This document shows, in pieces, positions 1 to 13,100 of a stretch of 64,000 bases of DNA (positions within the stretch are counted from its first letter, which is position 1; the number at the start of each line of letters is the position of its first letter). The notes beneath the pieces were generated by a model. It saw only the letters and a program-made list of their open reading frames with translations, had not been told where the DNA came from and made no database searches. Origin of the DNA: Klebsormidium nitens (Eukaryota; Streptophyta; Klebsormidiophyceae; Klebsormidiales; Klebsormidiaceae). The DNA lies in assembly GCA_000708835.1 (NCBI GenBank), contig DF237060.1, positions 62,001 to 126,000 on the forward strand. Direction: 5' to 3'. The position numbers and the translations under genes were made by a program.

Positions 1-37
1 CGGTACGTCCCGTTAAACCACCACCCAAGGTATAAAT

Positions 38-56
38 ACTCCTGGTTACCAGGAGT
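38..56. repeat. Perfect 9-bp inverted repeat next to a TATA-like box
   Basis: Positions 38-46 and 48-56 are exact reverse complements around a single central T (ACTCCTGGT / ACCAGGAGT). A TATAAATA-like string lies immediately upstream at about 30-37. The function is unknown and no gene is seen downstream. Confidence 0.5.
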
Positions 57-3000
57 GCTCATAATCAAGTTTGCAACTTGAAATTCGCGACGGGCGCACA
101 CTGGACGCACACATACAAGGGGGTACCTTTCCTACATTAAAACAGGCCGTTTCTTCACGAATTGAGCGGCGGTTTCGATCTGGCCTTGCTGGAACTACTG
201 AAAGAGAGCTTTAGAAAGCAAAACCGCCGAAAACCATGGAGTAATGCTTCAGTTTTTTGGATCTATAAGGTCAAAAATGCATGACTTGGAAGCGAGCGCC
301 TTCGGACCGAAATTTGAATTCCGTTGGCCGTTGGCGCGAATGCCAGCCGGTTTGCCTCGAGTTATACCCGGGGTGGTGGTTTAAAGTTGAGCACAGCGGC
401 AGTCGGCCCCGAGCATCGGAAGCGCCCCGCGCTCCGTGCATTTCGGACCGCCCACCTCCTCGGGCCGATCGTGTCATGAGGACAGTACGTCACGACACGC
501 GACTCGGGCCTGGCGCAGAAGCTGATTTGGTACTAACGGCCTACGATCCTTCTGCAACCAAGGGAGTGCGCCGGAAACACTACGCAACATTGCTCCACTG
601 ATTTGGCAGTGGGCACTGAGTCACTATGTAAGACTTACGTCAATTGATGGAGGGGCTCGCAAAAACCAGCTATCTTCGATTCTGATAGGCCTTTCACCCC
701 TAGCCGCAGGCCAAGAAAGGGGACATATCCGACTGGCTATAAGCCATATGCAGTCGTAGCTGGCCGTGGGTAGCTGTTGAGTATACTGCGCATTGCTCGC
801 GCGGTATCGACATTTCTGTGTCGAACTGCATGCAGAACGGAACGCTCCAACGTAATTCGAAAAAATGTCAGCTGGCTGACCAAGTGGAGTCGCTAGACAG
901 GCTGCAGCGCTGCGAACAGCTACAACGTACTTCTATGTACGGTTAGTAACTAGCTGTACGCACAGTTCGGACTCGCCGGGTGCTTACCAGCTTTTTGCTC
1001 TGGTCGTGCTCTTGATTTAAACTGCTCGTAGAATACCAGCATCCGTGAAAGAGTACTGGGGCGCCCGCCTGTGTGAATGTGCGGCCGAACCCTACGTCGA
1101 ATCTGGTCCCTGAGCCCAGCGCCGTTGCGGGTGCGAGGCGGGCGCAGAACGGGCGCGTGGGCGGTAATTCACAATGTTGTCAGTGAGTATCCTCTGGTGT
1201 GCCGTACCCGGAAATCGTCGGGCGACGTTGCTGGTCTGCGTCGGCGCCCTAAACTAACATATCCTTTATGGGCACGTTTGTTGGCTGATGAGAACTCAAT
1301 GCAGTGTGCTGATCGAGACACGTTGAACTCAGCCGAGTTCGCTTCATGAGAAGTAATTGGTTCTCAGACAGTACTCGAAGCGGACTCAAAGCATAAATTT
1401 TGCCTTTACCACGTCCGACAAGCGCCTAGCAGATTAGCGTCCGAAGTGGCGGGAGGCACCTTATATATAGGGAGCAACCTCACAAAGCTAAAATGATACC
1501 AGATTTGCAAGGAAAAACGGAAGATCTGCGATGTCTCACCGTCTCGTGAAGCCCTAAATTGGTGTCACACGTTGGACAGGTTGATATGATCCTGGATCAC
1601 GGTCGATTTCTGCTATAGATGTTGTGTCCAAAGCAATATGCCACCGAGAGTAGCTCACTCGGCTCACAGCATAGTAGTGCGAGTTCAAAAGACATGCCAG
1701 TATGTCATTGATGCAATGAATTGTGAAAGAGTGGAGGTCTGAGTCCCTCGGATTCCTAGATGCTGTTTCGATCGGGGTCACAGCACGGCGGCCAGACCTT
1801 TCTCACATCGAAGTCGAACATCTTGATGTCGAGATGCGAACGCTCTCTGCTATTCCCGTTTCTCCGAAGCGAGTGACGTATTGTCTTTAGTGTGCTCCTT
1901 CACAGTCAAGCAGGAGGCTAGCTTACGACGGTGGACGGTAATTCGTAAACAGGCCAAGCTTCTTTGAGTGCATCCAGACCATGGCGATGCAGATGTGAAA
2001 ACATAGAAAACAAACGCAACACCTCGTGGTCGAGAACAGACGCCCAGAACGAGAGCGGCTTGTCTCGGGTCTCAATCGACTTTGTGCCAGGCTTGCTCGT
2101 CGGAAGGTAGCTTGCGAATAAGTTGAGCTGTCAACCGTCGTAGCGCCTGGCGCCTCGCTCTTACTCAATCGTAGCCTCGATACAAAACCATCCCCCACGG
2201 CGAACTTCTCCTTTTGATCCGATTGAAAAAGGTCTTCCTCACCCGTGGCTGTTGCCATCCTGTGCAGCATACAGTATCCGGATCACAGTGGGTTGTATTT
2301 CTGATTGGCAGCTCCGCGCGCCCCTTCAATTGTTAACGGAGTTCCGCATCTCGCCCGCGCTCAGAACTGTTTTTCTCTTCTGTAGGTGCGCTCGCCCGCT
2401 ACAGGGCTTGTTGGAAGCGCGCGAGCGCGCCCCAGGCACTTAGAAATACAGGGCAAGCACACGAAGGCGCGCAGACGTTGGCCATTGAGTTAAAACCAGA
2501 AAACCACCTGCCACATCTCAGCAAGTAAGCGCGCTCACTGGCCGCAATGGGCTGCGGTTCACTTGAGTTCTAAGCGCACACGTCTCACTGGAAAGCTTGC
2601 CAGGCAGACCAGTTCGAGCTGTGTCAACAAGGATTCTGGATCTCGGTCAGGATTGTGGGTTTTGCAAACTTTTGCCCCCGGAACAGAACCTTGATCGTGC
2701 ATCAAAGTTTACAAGATAAGGTCATAAGGTGCACTAGTCCCGGCTCTTCTGATAGAACCATGTCACGTTCAAGCAAGCCAACGCCGGCCATATCTTCTTT
2801 ATCACCATCACCTGTAGCGCATTTCTACTTTGGAAAGCAGACTTTTGAGTGTGTCTCCTTGTTCGTCTCCAGCCATTAAGAGCAATGGTACTCGCAATCA
2901 TCAGATATTTTCAAATCAGAGAGCCCACTGTCATACGGGACACTGTTGTGCTAACCTAATGTCAACCTGTCTCTCGCCTCTTTCTTGCGATTGGCTGATC

Positions 3001-4793
3001 CTGGATCAGCGTTCATCGAAGTCTAGGTGCCAGAGCACTCCGGGAGGGGGTCACCCTCGTACGCCAAGGTTTCGTTTAATCTCTAGGAGGCGCCAACACT
3101 GGGTCAGACAAGTCCCGGACGGCAGCCGACACCGATTCCTGTACGCCGCACGTCCTTGCATACTTGAAAAAGAAGGGTCAGCCTTGCGAAATGAGGGAGA
3201 GCGAACGTGGCAGCTGACACTCGCTAATTTTGTTTGCCGGAGTTCGCCGCAGATTCGCTTCCGTTTTTGATACGAAACGGCTTGTGAGTCGTAGCATTGG
3301 CTTCGATCAACAGTGTCAAAGTTCTGTCCCTCTCTTCTGGCTGGTGGCCCTCTTTCAGAGCCTTGCAAAATTGCAAGGCGTGGCCCCTCAACCCAGATGC
3401 GAATGGATCATTCTTTCCGGTAACGGGCTTCATATCATGCGGTTTCTGAATCTTCCTCTCTACAGGTGCATTCTCCATCAGATCCGCTGTCCATTCTTTG
3501 AACGAACTAGAGCCATGTCAAGAATGCACGCAATCCACGTTTCAACCCCTGAGATCATGACTCCAGGAGTGCTCGTCCATCCAATCTGAATTGGGCCCCC
3601 GAGAAAAGCGGCCTCGCAGGCCTTAGTTCCTGTAATCTGAGAAGACACATCAAACGGCACACGCGCTTAGAGCATCTGTAGAGTTAGAGCTTCTTGCACA
3701 TTTCTGCAGTCCGGTTGCCAGATCATGTATCGTGGTGACTGCAGGCAGTGTGGGGCCGTTTCTGCCGACGACAATTTTGACGAATGCGTGTGAAGCATCA
3801 CATTCAAGATGGTAATTTATGTCGTGACGTTTCGATTACAGATATGTAAGTCAGTGCATGCAGTCGCCCGGCGATCGCGGCTTGCAGCCAGATTCTAGGA
3901 TTGAACACGAGAAAGAGCTGACGTCGGAAATATTAGGTCAACATCTAGTGAGTAGACCAGGTCCCATTAGTATGAATCTTCCAAGGCACAGGAAGGATCA
4001 ATCCAGAAAGCTAGTCACTGGCTCGAGCTAGTCCAGCTGCATGCAAAGTCCTCAAAACACAGGACAACATGTGGGCTTGTCTACCGCAAAACCTCAGCAT
4101 GTGGATCGGCCTCTCAAATCTTGAGGAAGTCAACTGTTCAGATTGAGTCCATTCATGCCAGCAGATGGGATCTGTAGATTCTTAAATGTACAGTTGAGTT
4201 CTGCTCGATCCACCAATTCACGAAACACAACCAGACGAGAGAGGTCTCAGACGTCTTCTTAGATAGAAAGAGTCATGCAGCTAACTCGCATCTTATCATT
4301 CTTCTAACGTCAGACTCTGCACTTTGTAACTAAGTGCATAATGATCGTTAGCTTGAACCTAACCCGTTATCAGTCCTATCAAGTCTTCTGACATCCACGC
4401 ACAGTAGTATCGTCAGTGTTTGCTCGCAGAAGTCAGAAAGCAGGAACCAGTGTGAGCCTCGACAGAAAGCCTGTGATGGCTTTACGAACATATCTAAGCT
4501 CTGATTCCCATATTATACAGTGGCGAGCTAGTCTACAAGATGGTGGACTAAATGCCGTGAAGTAAGCAGTATTGCCACAGATGACGGTACCCGGGCGCGA
4601 CTATGATTGGAGCTGTCAGTCCTATCTGGGTCCAGGGGCTCCATTCTCATAAGCAGTTTCCAGCACCTGCATGAAAGAGGGCAGACTACATAAGCACGCT
4701 AGGCATACAGCAGCCCAGGAAGAGAAAGTAACTTGCAGCCTTCAGACTTGGCGAACTTGAGGAGATCTAGTCATTTGTCCTGTGAGGAAGCTC

Positions 4794-4810
4794 GCTGACT
4801 CTGAGTCAGC
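4794..4810. repeat. 8-bp palindrome with bZIP-like half sites
   Basis: GCTGACTC and GAGTCAGC face each other around one base. The half sites resemble TGACTC-type bZIP/Maf-like sites. It lies 350 bases beyond the 3' end of the minus-strand KEN-box gene. A regulatory role is only a guess. Confidence 0.3.
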
Positions 4811-5161
4811 AAACATATCTGAAGGTTCTAAGGTATATAGGTAATATTTGCACGCGAAGTCAAAATGCAGAGCATATTCAAGTTATAGTGTCCATATCAG
4901 AATGGCAGAAAACTAGAGCAGCCAAGCTGTAAGTGACCCCGAATTGCTGAATGTACATCCTCCTTCAACCAAAAGCAACTTCGCAGGTTGCCTCAGTAGG
5001 TTGATATTCAGTCGGGTCAGTCGCTGATTGGAGCACATCAATCTTATGGCAGCACCCCAATACAACAGATGCCAAGAGTAGACTCAGCAGGTTACGCATT
5101 TGCTGACAGCCGCAAATAGACAGCTGGCTGTGACAGCTGACAAGCATCCTCGATCCAGCTG

Positions 5162-6221
5162 TCATATTTCCCTGCCATCTTCGCATATGTACATCGTCCC
5201 CAAATCAGGCACCTGTCTCAAATCAGGCTCGCCATTGGTCCAGATACCAACTTTGCTCGGGGGTACCTTTGCTGGGTTCTGGACTTCCACCTTTTCGGCA
5301 AAACTTTTCTGAGAAGGATGACAGCTGTCAAAGCAGCATGACAGCTTTCGGAAGGCATGACAGCTGTCATTATAAGAAGATCGGAGGCTCACTTTGATGG
5401 GCAGCTTGATGGAGCCGGGTCTTGACAGCTTGCGGGACAGCAGGTTGCGGGAGATGGGGGACACCATGGAGTCGGTCGGGCTCTTGTACGATTGCCTGCA
5501 GCAGCGAGGGATCCCTGTTAATAAAGTCAAGGTGTAAATGTGGCCCCAAGCTCAGTCCTGTGTTGAATACCATTAGTCTTCACAATCTGACATCAGCTAG
5601 GGCCAGGATGAAGTTCCTACTTGACAGAGCCGGCCGACGGGGTGGTCACCAATAAGAGTTCTGGAGAAGAGCAGGCCCCGGCTGGGCAAGGCAAATGCGA
5701 ATGTCCAGACTAAGTGCAGTCTGAACAATGAATAGCTGCCCCCAAGTCCAACACTGAGAAGCAGGGTGCCTGGCACGGTAGCATTTTCCTCATGCATGGT
5801 TTGGGTGGTTTGTAGGAGCCTAAAATTTTCAGAGATACGTGATCAATGCAGCATCTGGGCTTCTAGCAGTTAAGTGCAACCCTGTTTTCAGCTGCTTTTG
5901 TGCGAATCTCTGTTCCAAAGACCAGCATATAAGTGTGCACTTGCTGCCAGCAAATTTCTGCTCTCCCAGCAGCATCGTAGAACCCAGGCAATGCACAGCC
6001 GATAACAGCACCAAAGAGGCATCAAACCTTCAAACATGCAAGTGTGGTCCCTGGAGTTTGTGCACTCACTGCCTAGCCAACTTGGCTGCATTCTCCTTGC
6101 TCTGCATTGCGGTCGGGGCTGGCGGGGACGTGTCCATTGGCGCCTCATTCTCCTTGTGAGCCTCTTCCTGCTGCGCCAGGCAGCTGCGGCTGCGGGTAAG
6201 GCGGCCCATTGACTGCTTCAT
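5162..6221 (-). CDS. Small protein with two KEN boxes (putative APC/C substrate)
   Basis: Spliced model on the minus strand: exons 6221-6070, 5495-5393 and 5308-5162, giving 133 residues. Phases agree at both junctions (CA|G, then phase 0) and the donors are GTGAGT and GTGAGC. The start is the ATG at 6221 and the stop is TGA. The protein is basic and probably disordered. KEN boxes lie at residues 23-25 (KENEAP, the favoured KENxxP form) and 42-44. RxxL candidates lie at 12-15 and 67-70. Proline-directed serines lie in TSPP, KSPT and VSPI. KEN and D-boxes are known APC/C degrons and SP sites are typical CDK targets, so a cell-cycle role such as a securin- or sororin-like protein is inferred, not shown. 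I do not recognise the family. Intron 2 (84 bases) keeps the frame if retained, adding 28 residues. It is divergent from the J-protein gene. Confidence 0.7.
5319..5369. promoter_or_regulatory. Two TGACAGCTGTCA palindromes in a short intron
   Basis: The exact 12-base palindrome occurs at 5319-5330 and 5358-5369, both inside the 84-base intron of the KEN-box gene, with another TGACAGCT at 5338-5345. Related TGACAGC/CAGCTGTCA strings continue through 5100-5440. TGAC-core palindromes of this type are bound by TALE homeodomain dimers (KNOX/BELL in plants, TGIF/MEIS in animals). Binding here is inferred. Confidence 0.45.
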
Positions 6222-7190
6222 TGTGTCCCGTCTCTAGTTACTCCCGCTCCTGCCTTTGATTCTGCAATGCGATTCTGCGCGGACAATGACTTTTCTGCTT
6301 ACACCCGCACCTTCGACAATGCTGACTGAAAATGTTCTTCAGAAGATAAGGACGAAGGACTGGCCAGGAACAGGACTGAGTGCAACGAGCAGATCCCTCC
6401 TGCTGGAAGCATCAATGCGTGCTGGCACGCCCCCAGAAATGTCGTCTGACCCGCTGAATCGTTCTGTCCTTCAGCTTTTCAGGTCTGCGGGGGGCAGCAA
6501 AGAGTGCTTCTGTAGCAGAGGAACAACAGCAGAAATGGAGCGCAGCTTGTGTCAGAATGAGGACAAGAAGTTTGCCTCTTCGACTTCCCCTAATCGACCA
6601 CGTCCCAGCCACAGCACAGCCCCAGACTCGAGCCGCAAGAGCTGGCTAGGGTTTGCCACCTGTACTTTTGGGCAGTCGGGTTGCTCGTTGGGACAACGGC
6701 CACGGCGATGAGCAACGACAATAGCCGTCGATGAAATGTCAAGAAGCTTCGAGCAGCGTCGATACGATGGAAGCTGTTGCGTAGGCCAACGGCTCCAGAA
6801 CTCCGAAATTGGAGGAGGTATTGTAGGTAGATGGGCCAGCCGGATTTCTCGTTTGAACAACGTTGGTCAAGACTCGAGACAGAAGAAACCAGGGCAGAGA
6901 AGAAAGAACACAGTCTTGCACTGCATGCAGCAGCATTGCAAGCATGCTCTAATCCAATCCAAGCCACAACATTGAAACAGGAATATTGAACACAGAAAGA
7001 GATGAATTATGGCCACAGAACCTGGCTGGCTTTTCATTGAAGGCTTCAAAGAGTTGCAGATAGCAACATTGCTGAGCTGAAGAGTAGACCACAGACGCGC
7101 AAAGCAGGAACAGAGGGCAATCAGCAAAGGACACTGCACTATCAAAGCTGTGGTCACAATAGTTCTTCCAAGTGCAGCTGGAAAATGACA
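6222..7190. promoter_or_regulatory. Shared 969-bp region between divergent KEN-box and J-protein genes
   Basis: This separates the ATG at 6221 (minus) from the proposed ATG at 7191 (plus). It should contain both promoters and 5' leaders. An open frame at 6256-6711 lacks coding character. No clear TATA box was identified. Confidence 0.5.
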
Positions 7191-10100
7191 ATGGATCCGC
7201 TGCGGCAATCCATCGACTTGAGCAGACTTGTCATAGCAAAGGTAAGCCGTGGACTAGTTACTCTTATCAAGCAGCTGGAACAGGAGTGAAACTATTTGTC
7301 TTTCTTTCCTTTGTTATTTGGGGTAGTCCACATGCTTCATGTCATTCTCTGATTGGGTGGCCCAATTGTGAAGACCCGTACTTCTCTGCCTGAGTTCCGC
7401 AAGATGTGCAGCAGGTTAGCACACGTATTGAAACTGATTGGCCACTTGAACCAACATCGCCGGATATATGTGATTGATGAACAGCTTGTCACTGTTGAAT
7501 AAAGCTCATTTGAGTTGGCTGGAGCTGTAGAGCTGTTACAAGTGGATGCGTTTCATGTATCAGATTATGCAGAGCACTGAAAAGGATTCACATGGGCTTG
7601 TATGTTTCAGAAAACTTTAGACCCCGTCAAACGATTGATCTGAAGACCATGCCAAGTGCTCTAAGTTGTGAAGTCTAACTTGGTCAACTGGTATTGTTCA
7701 GCATGAAATGGTAGTTGAGACAAACTGCAGAGGGGTAACATTCCGCGGTTTTCATTGTACTGCCGTGCTGTGAACTTTGATGCCGTTATGCCAGCTTATA
7801 GACTTTCTTCTATTTCAGCTTCTTTCTTTCAAATTTGCCAGAGTGACGGTGACAAACTTGGAGGAGGAGGCTGGGCCTCCTCCTTACACTCCTAAGTGGT
7901 GTAAGGAGGAGGCCCAGCATGGAAGCATGCTGGGCCTCCTCCTTACACCACTAACAGATGTCGTCCCCAGTAACAGCTCGCAACTTCCTCAAAACTTTTT
8001 GGCTTCCCCCTCCAGGAGTTCCTTTCATCCCCAGCCAAGGCTCCAGTCAAAAGGAGCCCTCACGCTCCTCCCCCCCAAGACAAGAGTACCACGGATCATG
8101 CGCACAGAATTCCTACTGGGGGGCACCTTGCGAACTCCAAACCTGAGCTTCTACACCCCCCATCAGATGCTGAGCCGCCCAGCCCACAACCGGGGGGGTG
8201 GCCCCTCAGACTGAGCAACATAGCAAACCGACTGACCCCCAGCCCAATCAAGAAGCGAGGGGGATACCCCCAGTCTGTGGAACAGTCTCCAGAATCTGCC
8301 TCCCCCAGTCTTTCTACGTTTCTTCAAGAAAGTCCCGCACTGTTTAGTGAGCCGAGGGAAGCCGCTAGGCGGCTAGAGGGGGGCAATGAAACAGTGGACG
8401 TCCAGGGGGGGGTCCGAGGAAGCGTAACGAGGGCACTTCGTTTTGGGGGGGCTGACGCTGCGTCATCCGAGATTGCCCCCGTCCCACGCAAAGAAGCGAG
8501 TGGGCTGGAATCTGAACGGCTCACCTCGACGGCTGTTGACTCTGTATGCCGGGAGCGAACGCAGGGGGATGAAAGGGGCCCGCAGGGGGAACCAATCAAC
8601 TTGACACCGCTTGCAGAGAAGCAGACGCACCCCGGCCAGCCTGAAGAGGCTTGTGTCAATAGAGCAGCTGACACTAGGTTTGTCAAAAGTGGCCTGCTGC
8701 CGGCTCCCCCGAAGCGGACCCCCCCGCTCCTCAGGAAGACCCGCACCCGGAACCCGTTCACATTGGGAGCAAACCAGCCTCAGCCAGTTGGTGTGAATAA
8801 GCACAAAACGCCGGTGGGCTGGGTGGGTTTTGATGAGACCCGAGCAGAGAACGATGAGAACCGGCAGCAGGCTTGGGCTTTGGGCGTCCGGAATGTTACC
8901 GGACTTCAGATCCGGACTGTGGTTCGGACGGGAGAAGCAGGCGGCTCACCAGGTAAGTTGCCGCCAAAAACGGTTCAGTGCTTTCGCACCATGGATTCTG
9001 GGTTTCAATCGCAGCTTGTGCTGAACTTTATGAAAGGAATTGGATTTGGCTCAGAGTCAGTTAGCCACCAGTCTGCACAGTCAGGAGATACATGAAGGTC
9101 CTGTATTCTGCGTCCATTGCATGTCTTGACCCCGACAGAGAAGACTAGGTCAGCTTGTGGTGACACGCTATCACACATACAGTGTAATCATACTTTCTCA
9201 GAGGGAAGCTTATTTCCAAGTGTTGCAAAATGTGTAGAACTGCCTGCAGGAACGGCGAAGTCGCCTCTGGGGTGCTTCGGAGGTGCGCGGCTGGAAGTGT
9301 CCAAACGGAGCCCAATCAAGAGCAAGGCAGTCTTGAGAAGCCCACTGGGAGGGCGTGACGTCAGCGATGCTCAAGAGGGGAGCACCAGACTGGCGGGCCC
9401 GACTAGGGAGCCCTTTCAACAGGTGTCGGAGAATGCGGTTTCCAAAGGTGAGGGTTAGCACGACCTTGGAGGCTTTGCTGCGGTATGAGAGTCCAATAAA
9501 CCGGGTTGGTTTTTCAAATTTTAGGCAGTATCCAATGACAAACCTGGTATCCCTTTGATCTTATATGGAGCTCGACCCCTTTGCTCAGACGACTTCCATG
9601 GCTGAGTCGAGGGCAGATGGATTTGTTTCAATCTTGCCAGCGCTTTTGCTGTACTGGCACCAATTGGCTTGCTTTCATGAACCGAGACACTACTTTCACA
9701 TGCTCAGATGCTGATCCTTGTGATACTTGACGTTCAGGGGACATGGCGGTCAAGGGAAAGGTTCGATTTGAGGAAGAGAGTCCTAAGGTACGTACCTTCA
9801 ATTCGTGGCCTTGTTATAATCAAACCTGATCCGGGTGAGATTTCTGCTGACTAGTTGCTTGCGTGATCTTATACGAAGCTTCTGATTTCATCCCGCTTCA
9901 TTAGCCTAGACAGCCTTCCAAATGCATTGTCGGAGCGGGCCACGATGCTTTGGCTTGATCATTCACAACGTGAAACTTTTATCGATTCTGGCTGCTTCAA
10001 CGCGAGTAGCACCAACGCCTGAGGAGATGCCAAATGAACCAACGAACCGTCATGCACTAGCTCTTCTCCAGCTCTGCCCGTCACTCTTTTCCTCGTCCTC

Positions 10101-13100
10101 TCTCAAGACCAGAGAAAACTGCCAATTACTCTTTTCTTCTCCCTCTCTTGACACCGGATTCCAGCCGCCCCGCCGGAGCTTCACAGCCGCACAAAAGGCC
10201 TCTCGCCCAATAATTGCCTTAGGCTGCTTGAAACCTCTCTGTTTTCATCTCCCGGAATGCAACAATTGACCGATTTCCCTCCCCCTTTCGCAGAAGCTCC
10301 GGTCCCCTGGCAAGCCCTTCACACTCGGCCGGCCGTCCCCCCTCGGCAAGGGCTGCTTCCCCTCTCCGACGAAGCCGCTAACATCAGCGTTGACGTCACC
10401 ATCGGAGTCAGTGGGCCAGGCACCCCCCCACGAGGCACCCTGCGTGCTCCACGTGTCAACCTCAGGAGAGCTGCCGCCGGCCGAGCTGAAAATGCGTCCG
10501 AACAGTCACCCGGAAAGTGACGAACTGTTTGCTCAGACGAGCGTGAAAACAACCGGTCGCTCAGAGACTCCAAGCACAGAGCCGGTTGGAACTGCCGGAA
10601 AGACAGAGGTTGATGGCGGTGGGAATGTATCGCCGAAGTCTGGGCCCCATCTCGAGGACTCTGAGTTCAGGGCCGGGCTGGCGGCCCTGAGGAAGCTGAA
10701 ACTGGAGTCAGAACAGGGCCTCATAACCGGTTCAAGTGAATTGGCGGGCGAAGTGCCGCCCTGGGAGCGTAGGCGGTCAGTTAGCGGATCTCTGACCGGT
10801 TCTTTTGACACTGGAGACGAGAAACTGAGTGGGGCAGTCGACAAGGAATCGAAAGTGCCAGTTGGGGACGGCGGGAAAGAGGAGAACGTGGTGAAGGTCG
10901 GAGGGAAGGGGAAGTGGGGTTTCGGGTTTGGGCGGTCTGGGAAGAAGAGTGTAAGTGCGCCGGCGCTGCAGGAAGAGGACGTGGGTTTCGGAGCTCTGGT
11001 CAAGAAGGGAGCGGAACAGGTGAACGGAAAGGACGGAAGCTACGAAGCTGGACGGGGAGTTTCGCGAATTGAGAAGGAAGGAGAGTCTTTGAGATTGCAA
11101 GCAAGGGACGATACGGACAGAAGGGAGTGCGGAGACGAGACAGAGATCGGGAAGCAAAGGGGAGCAGAGAAAGGCGCAGATGCCAAATCCAAGAGGAAGA
11201 AACGGAAGGACAAGCGGGGCCCCATCGAGAGCGGAGCGGAGACTGCCCCCACCGAAGGCGACGGCAATGCCCGTCAACCCGGCGAGCAACAGGGCCTCAC
11301 GGAGAGAGACCGGGATGACGTCAGCGGGGCGCCGAAGAGGGGCCTCCTGCGAAAGGCCCTCCGTTTGAAGCGTTCAAAGAAGGGGAAAGCTGTGAAGGAG
11401 GAGGTGGCTGACGGTGCGACAGAGGCCGTGACACGGGGCGAGCCGGCAATGGATGAGGAAGCTGCGGCGGCAACGGGACGTTGCCACGTGGCATATAAGG
11501 CACGTGCCAAGGACACGCCCGTGAAGATCACGTTGGAAGGGGTCAAGATCGTCGTGCGCCCAAAGGACGGTGACGTCAGCACCCCGAATAGAGATGAGGG
11601 CGCAAGGCAGGCGGACATGGGTACCCCTGCTGAAGTGACGTCAGCAGCAGGTGAGCTCTATTGTGCACACTTTCCTGACGATGGGTTCGTTCCCCAGCGT
11701 TCTCTTGCGAGCAGCTTTGTGGGAGTCTCTGTGACCAGAGAAGCTTCTTGCTTGTGGGAGTCTCTGTGACCAGAGAAGCTTCTTGCTCCTTGTCGCTGAA
11801 GTCATGCGGACTTTTTGGTTTTGTGAGCAGTAGTACTGGCCTCCTTTCTTCGCGCCCTTTTTCGACGGCAAACTTTAGGGACCTGAGAAGCGAAGGTGAC
11901 GGTCGTGTATGTGATGAAAGAAGCACTGGAAGCACGAAGGCTGGGAATTCTTGCTTCCTTTGTTTCACTGTGGGTCTTTAGTAGCGGGGTACAAAACGAC
12001 TGGTCACACTGCGCTTGTTGGCAGTCAAGTCGACGTTGGCCGTCCATGTTTCGACGGCTGTCTGTGTTTCAGCTTTACCTTCCCGACTCAACTATCACTC
12101 AATCAACCACGGGATTCGTCCTCCTATATTAATCTGGTCTGGACACTTCTGGCGGCCACTTGGCAGGTTCGTGTACAAAACAAGCTCAGCAAGATCGTAA
12201 AAGCCGTGCATCCTCAGGACGTGTTCCTTTCCACAGGTGCCCAACTCGAAGCCGCGCCCTTCGATCGTCTTCCAGTCCCGACGACCGACGACAAGCTGCG
12301 GCTCCTCGCGGCCGCCCTCGAGCGGGCGCACCAGAGCGCGCCCCAAACCGTCAAACTCTCGCCCCAAAAGGCAACCACTTTCCGCGAAACTGCACTGCCC
12401 AGGTCGCCCAGATTCTCCCCTTGTGCGACAAGCTCCCCGCAGCTGCTGTCTTTGTACGGGCGGAGTCCGGTGGGGTCGGCGGAACGGCTGGAGGAGGTCC
12501 GGCAGCGGATGGAGGCGCGCGCGCGCGTTTTGGGCGACCAGGGACACGTGCCAAGGGCTGCGCGCAGGCTGCAGATGGACGGCGCGGTCGCCGCGAACGG
12601 GATTGTGACTGTCGGCCGGGAAGGCCTGTCTGGCGAAAGTGTGGGGCCAGACAAACAAGAATCGAAGAAAGGAGATGCTTTTGAACATTCGATGGAAACG
12701 GAGGAGGGGTCTCAGCAGAGTCCAAGGGTTGAAATAGTCGGTGATGAGGAGAAGTGCAGCGAGAAAGGGGCTGACTCTGTAGACCGAAGAGCGGATTCGG
12801 CGGTCGAGAAGTTCGACGCTGCGAAACAGACGGAGGAAGCGAACGGAACGGAACGGGCGGAAGACGTCAAGGAAGCCGAACCGTCAAATCCTTTAACCCC
12901 TGCTGACGCCGCCAGCTTTGAGGCGGCCGGCAGCGCGCTAAACCCCCAAAGCCCGCCCGCCGCTGCTCAGGCCGAAGCACCCGAAGCGCCGATCGTCCCT
13001 GAGTCCGAGGAGACAACGGCAGCGCAGGAAGTGGAGGCTGCAGGCATCGTGACGGCAGCAAGGGCAGCGCAGGAAGTGGAGGTCGACGACGTGATGACGT

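Larger units (their letters stand above)
1..5161. other. Intergenic or unrecognised region
   Basis: I see no gene here. Open frames on both strands are short, lack the GC-rich third positions of real exons elsewhere in this window, and are not joined by convincing splice pairs. The longest (2830-3270 plus, 3051-3368 minus) overlap on opposite strands and show no recognisable domain. The region holds a few short palindromes, listed separately. It may contain the 3' flank of the minus-strand gene ending at 5162. Confidence 0.6.

Noticed and set aside
6256-6711. Plus-strand frame of 151 codons in the divergent promoter
   Set aside because: No GC3 bias, no domain, and no splice link to the J-protein exons in a compatible phase.
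8324-8761. Minus-strand frames over J-protein exon 2
   Set aside because: Same reason: antisense of a GC-rich exon with no domain or splice support.
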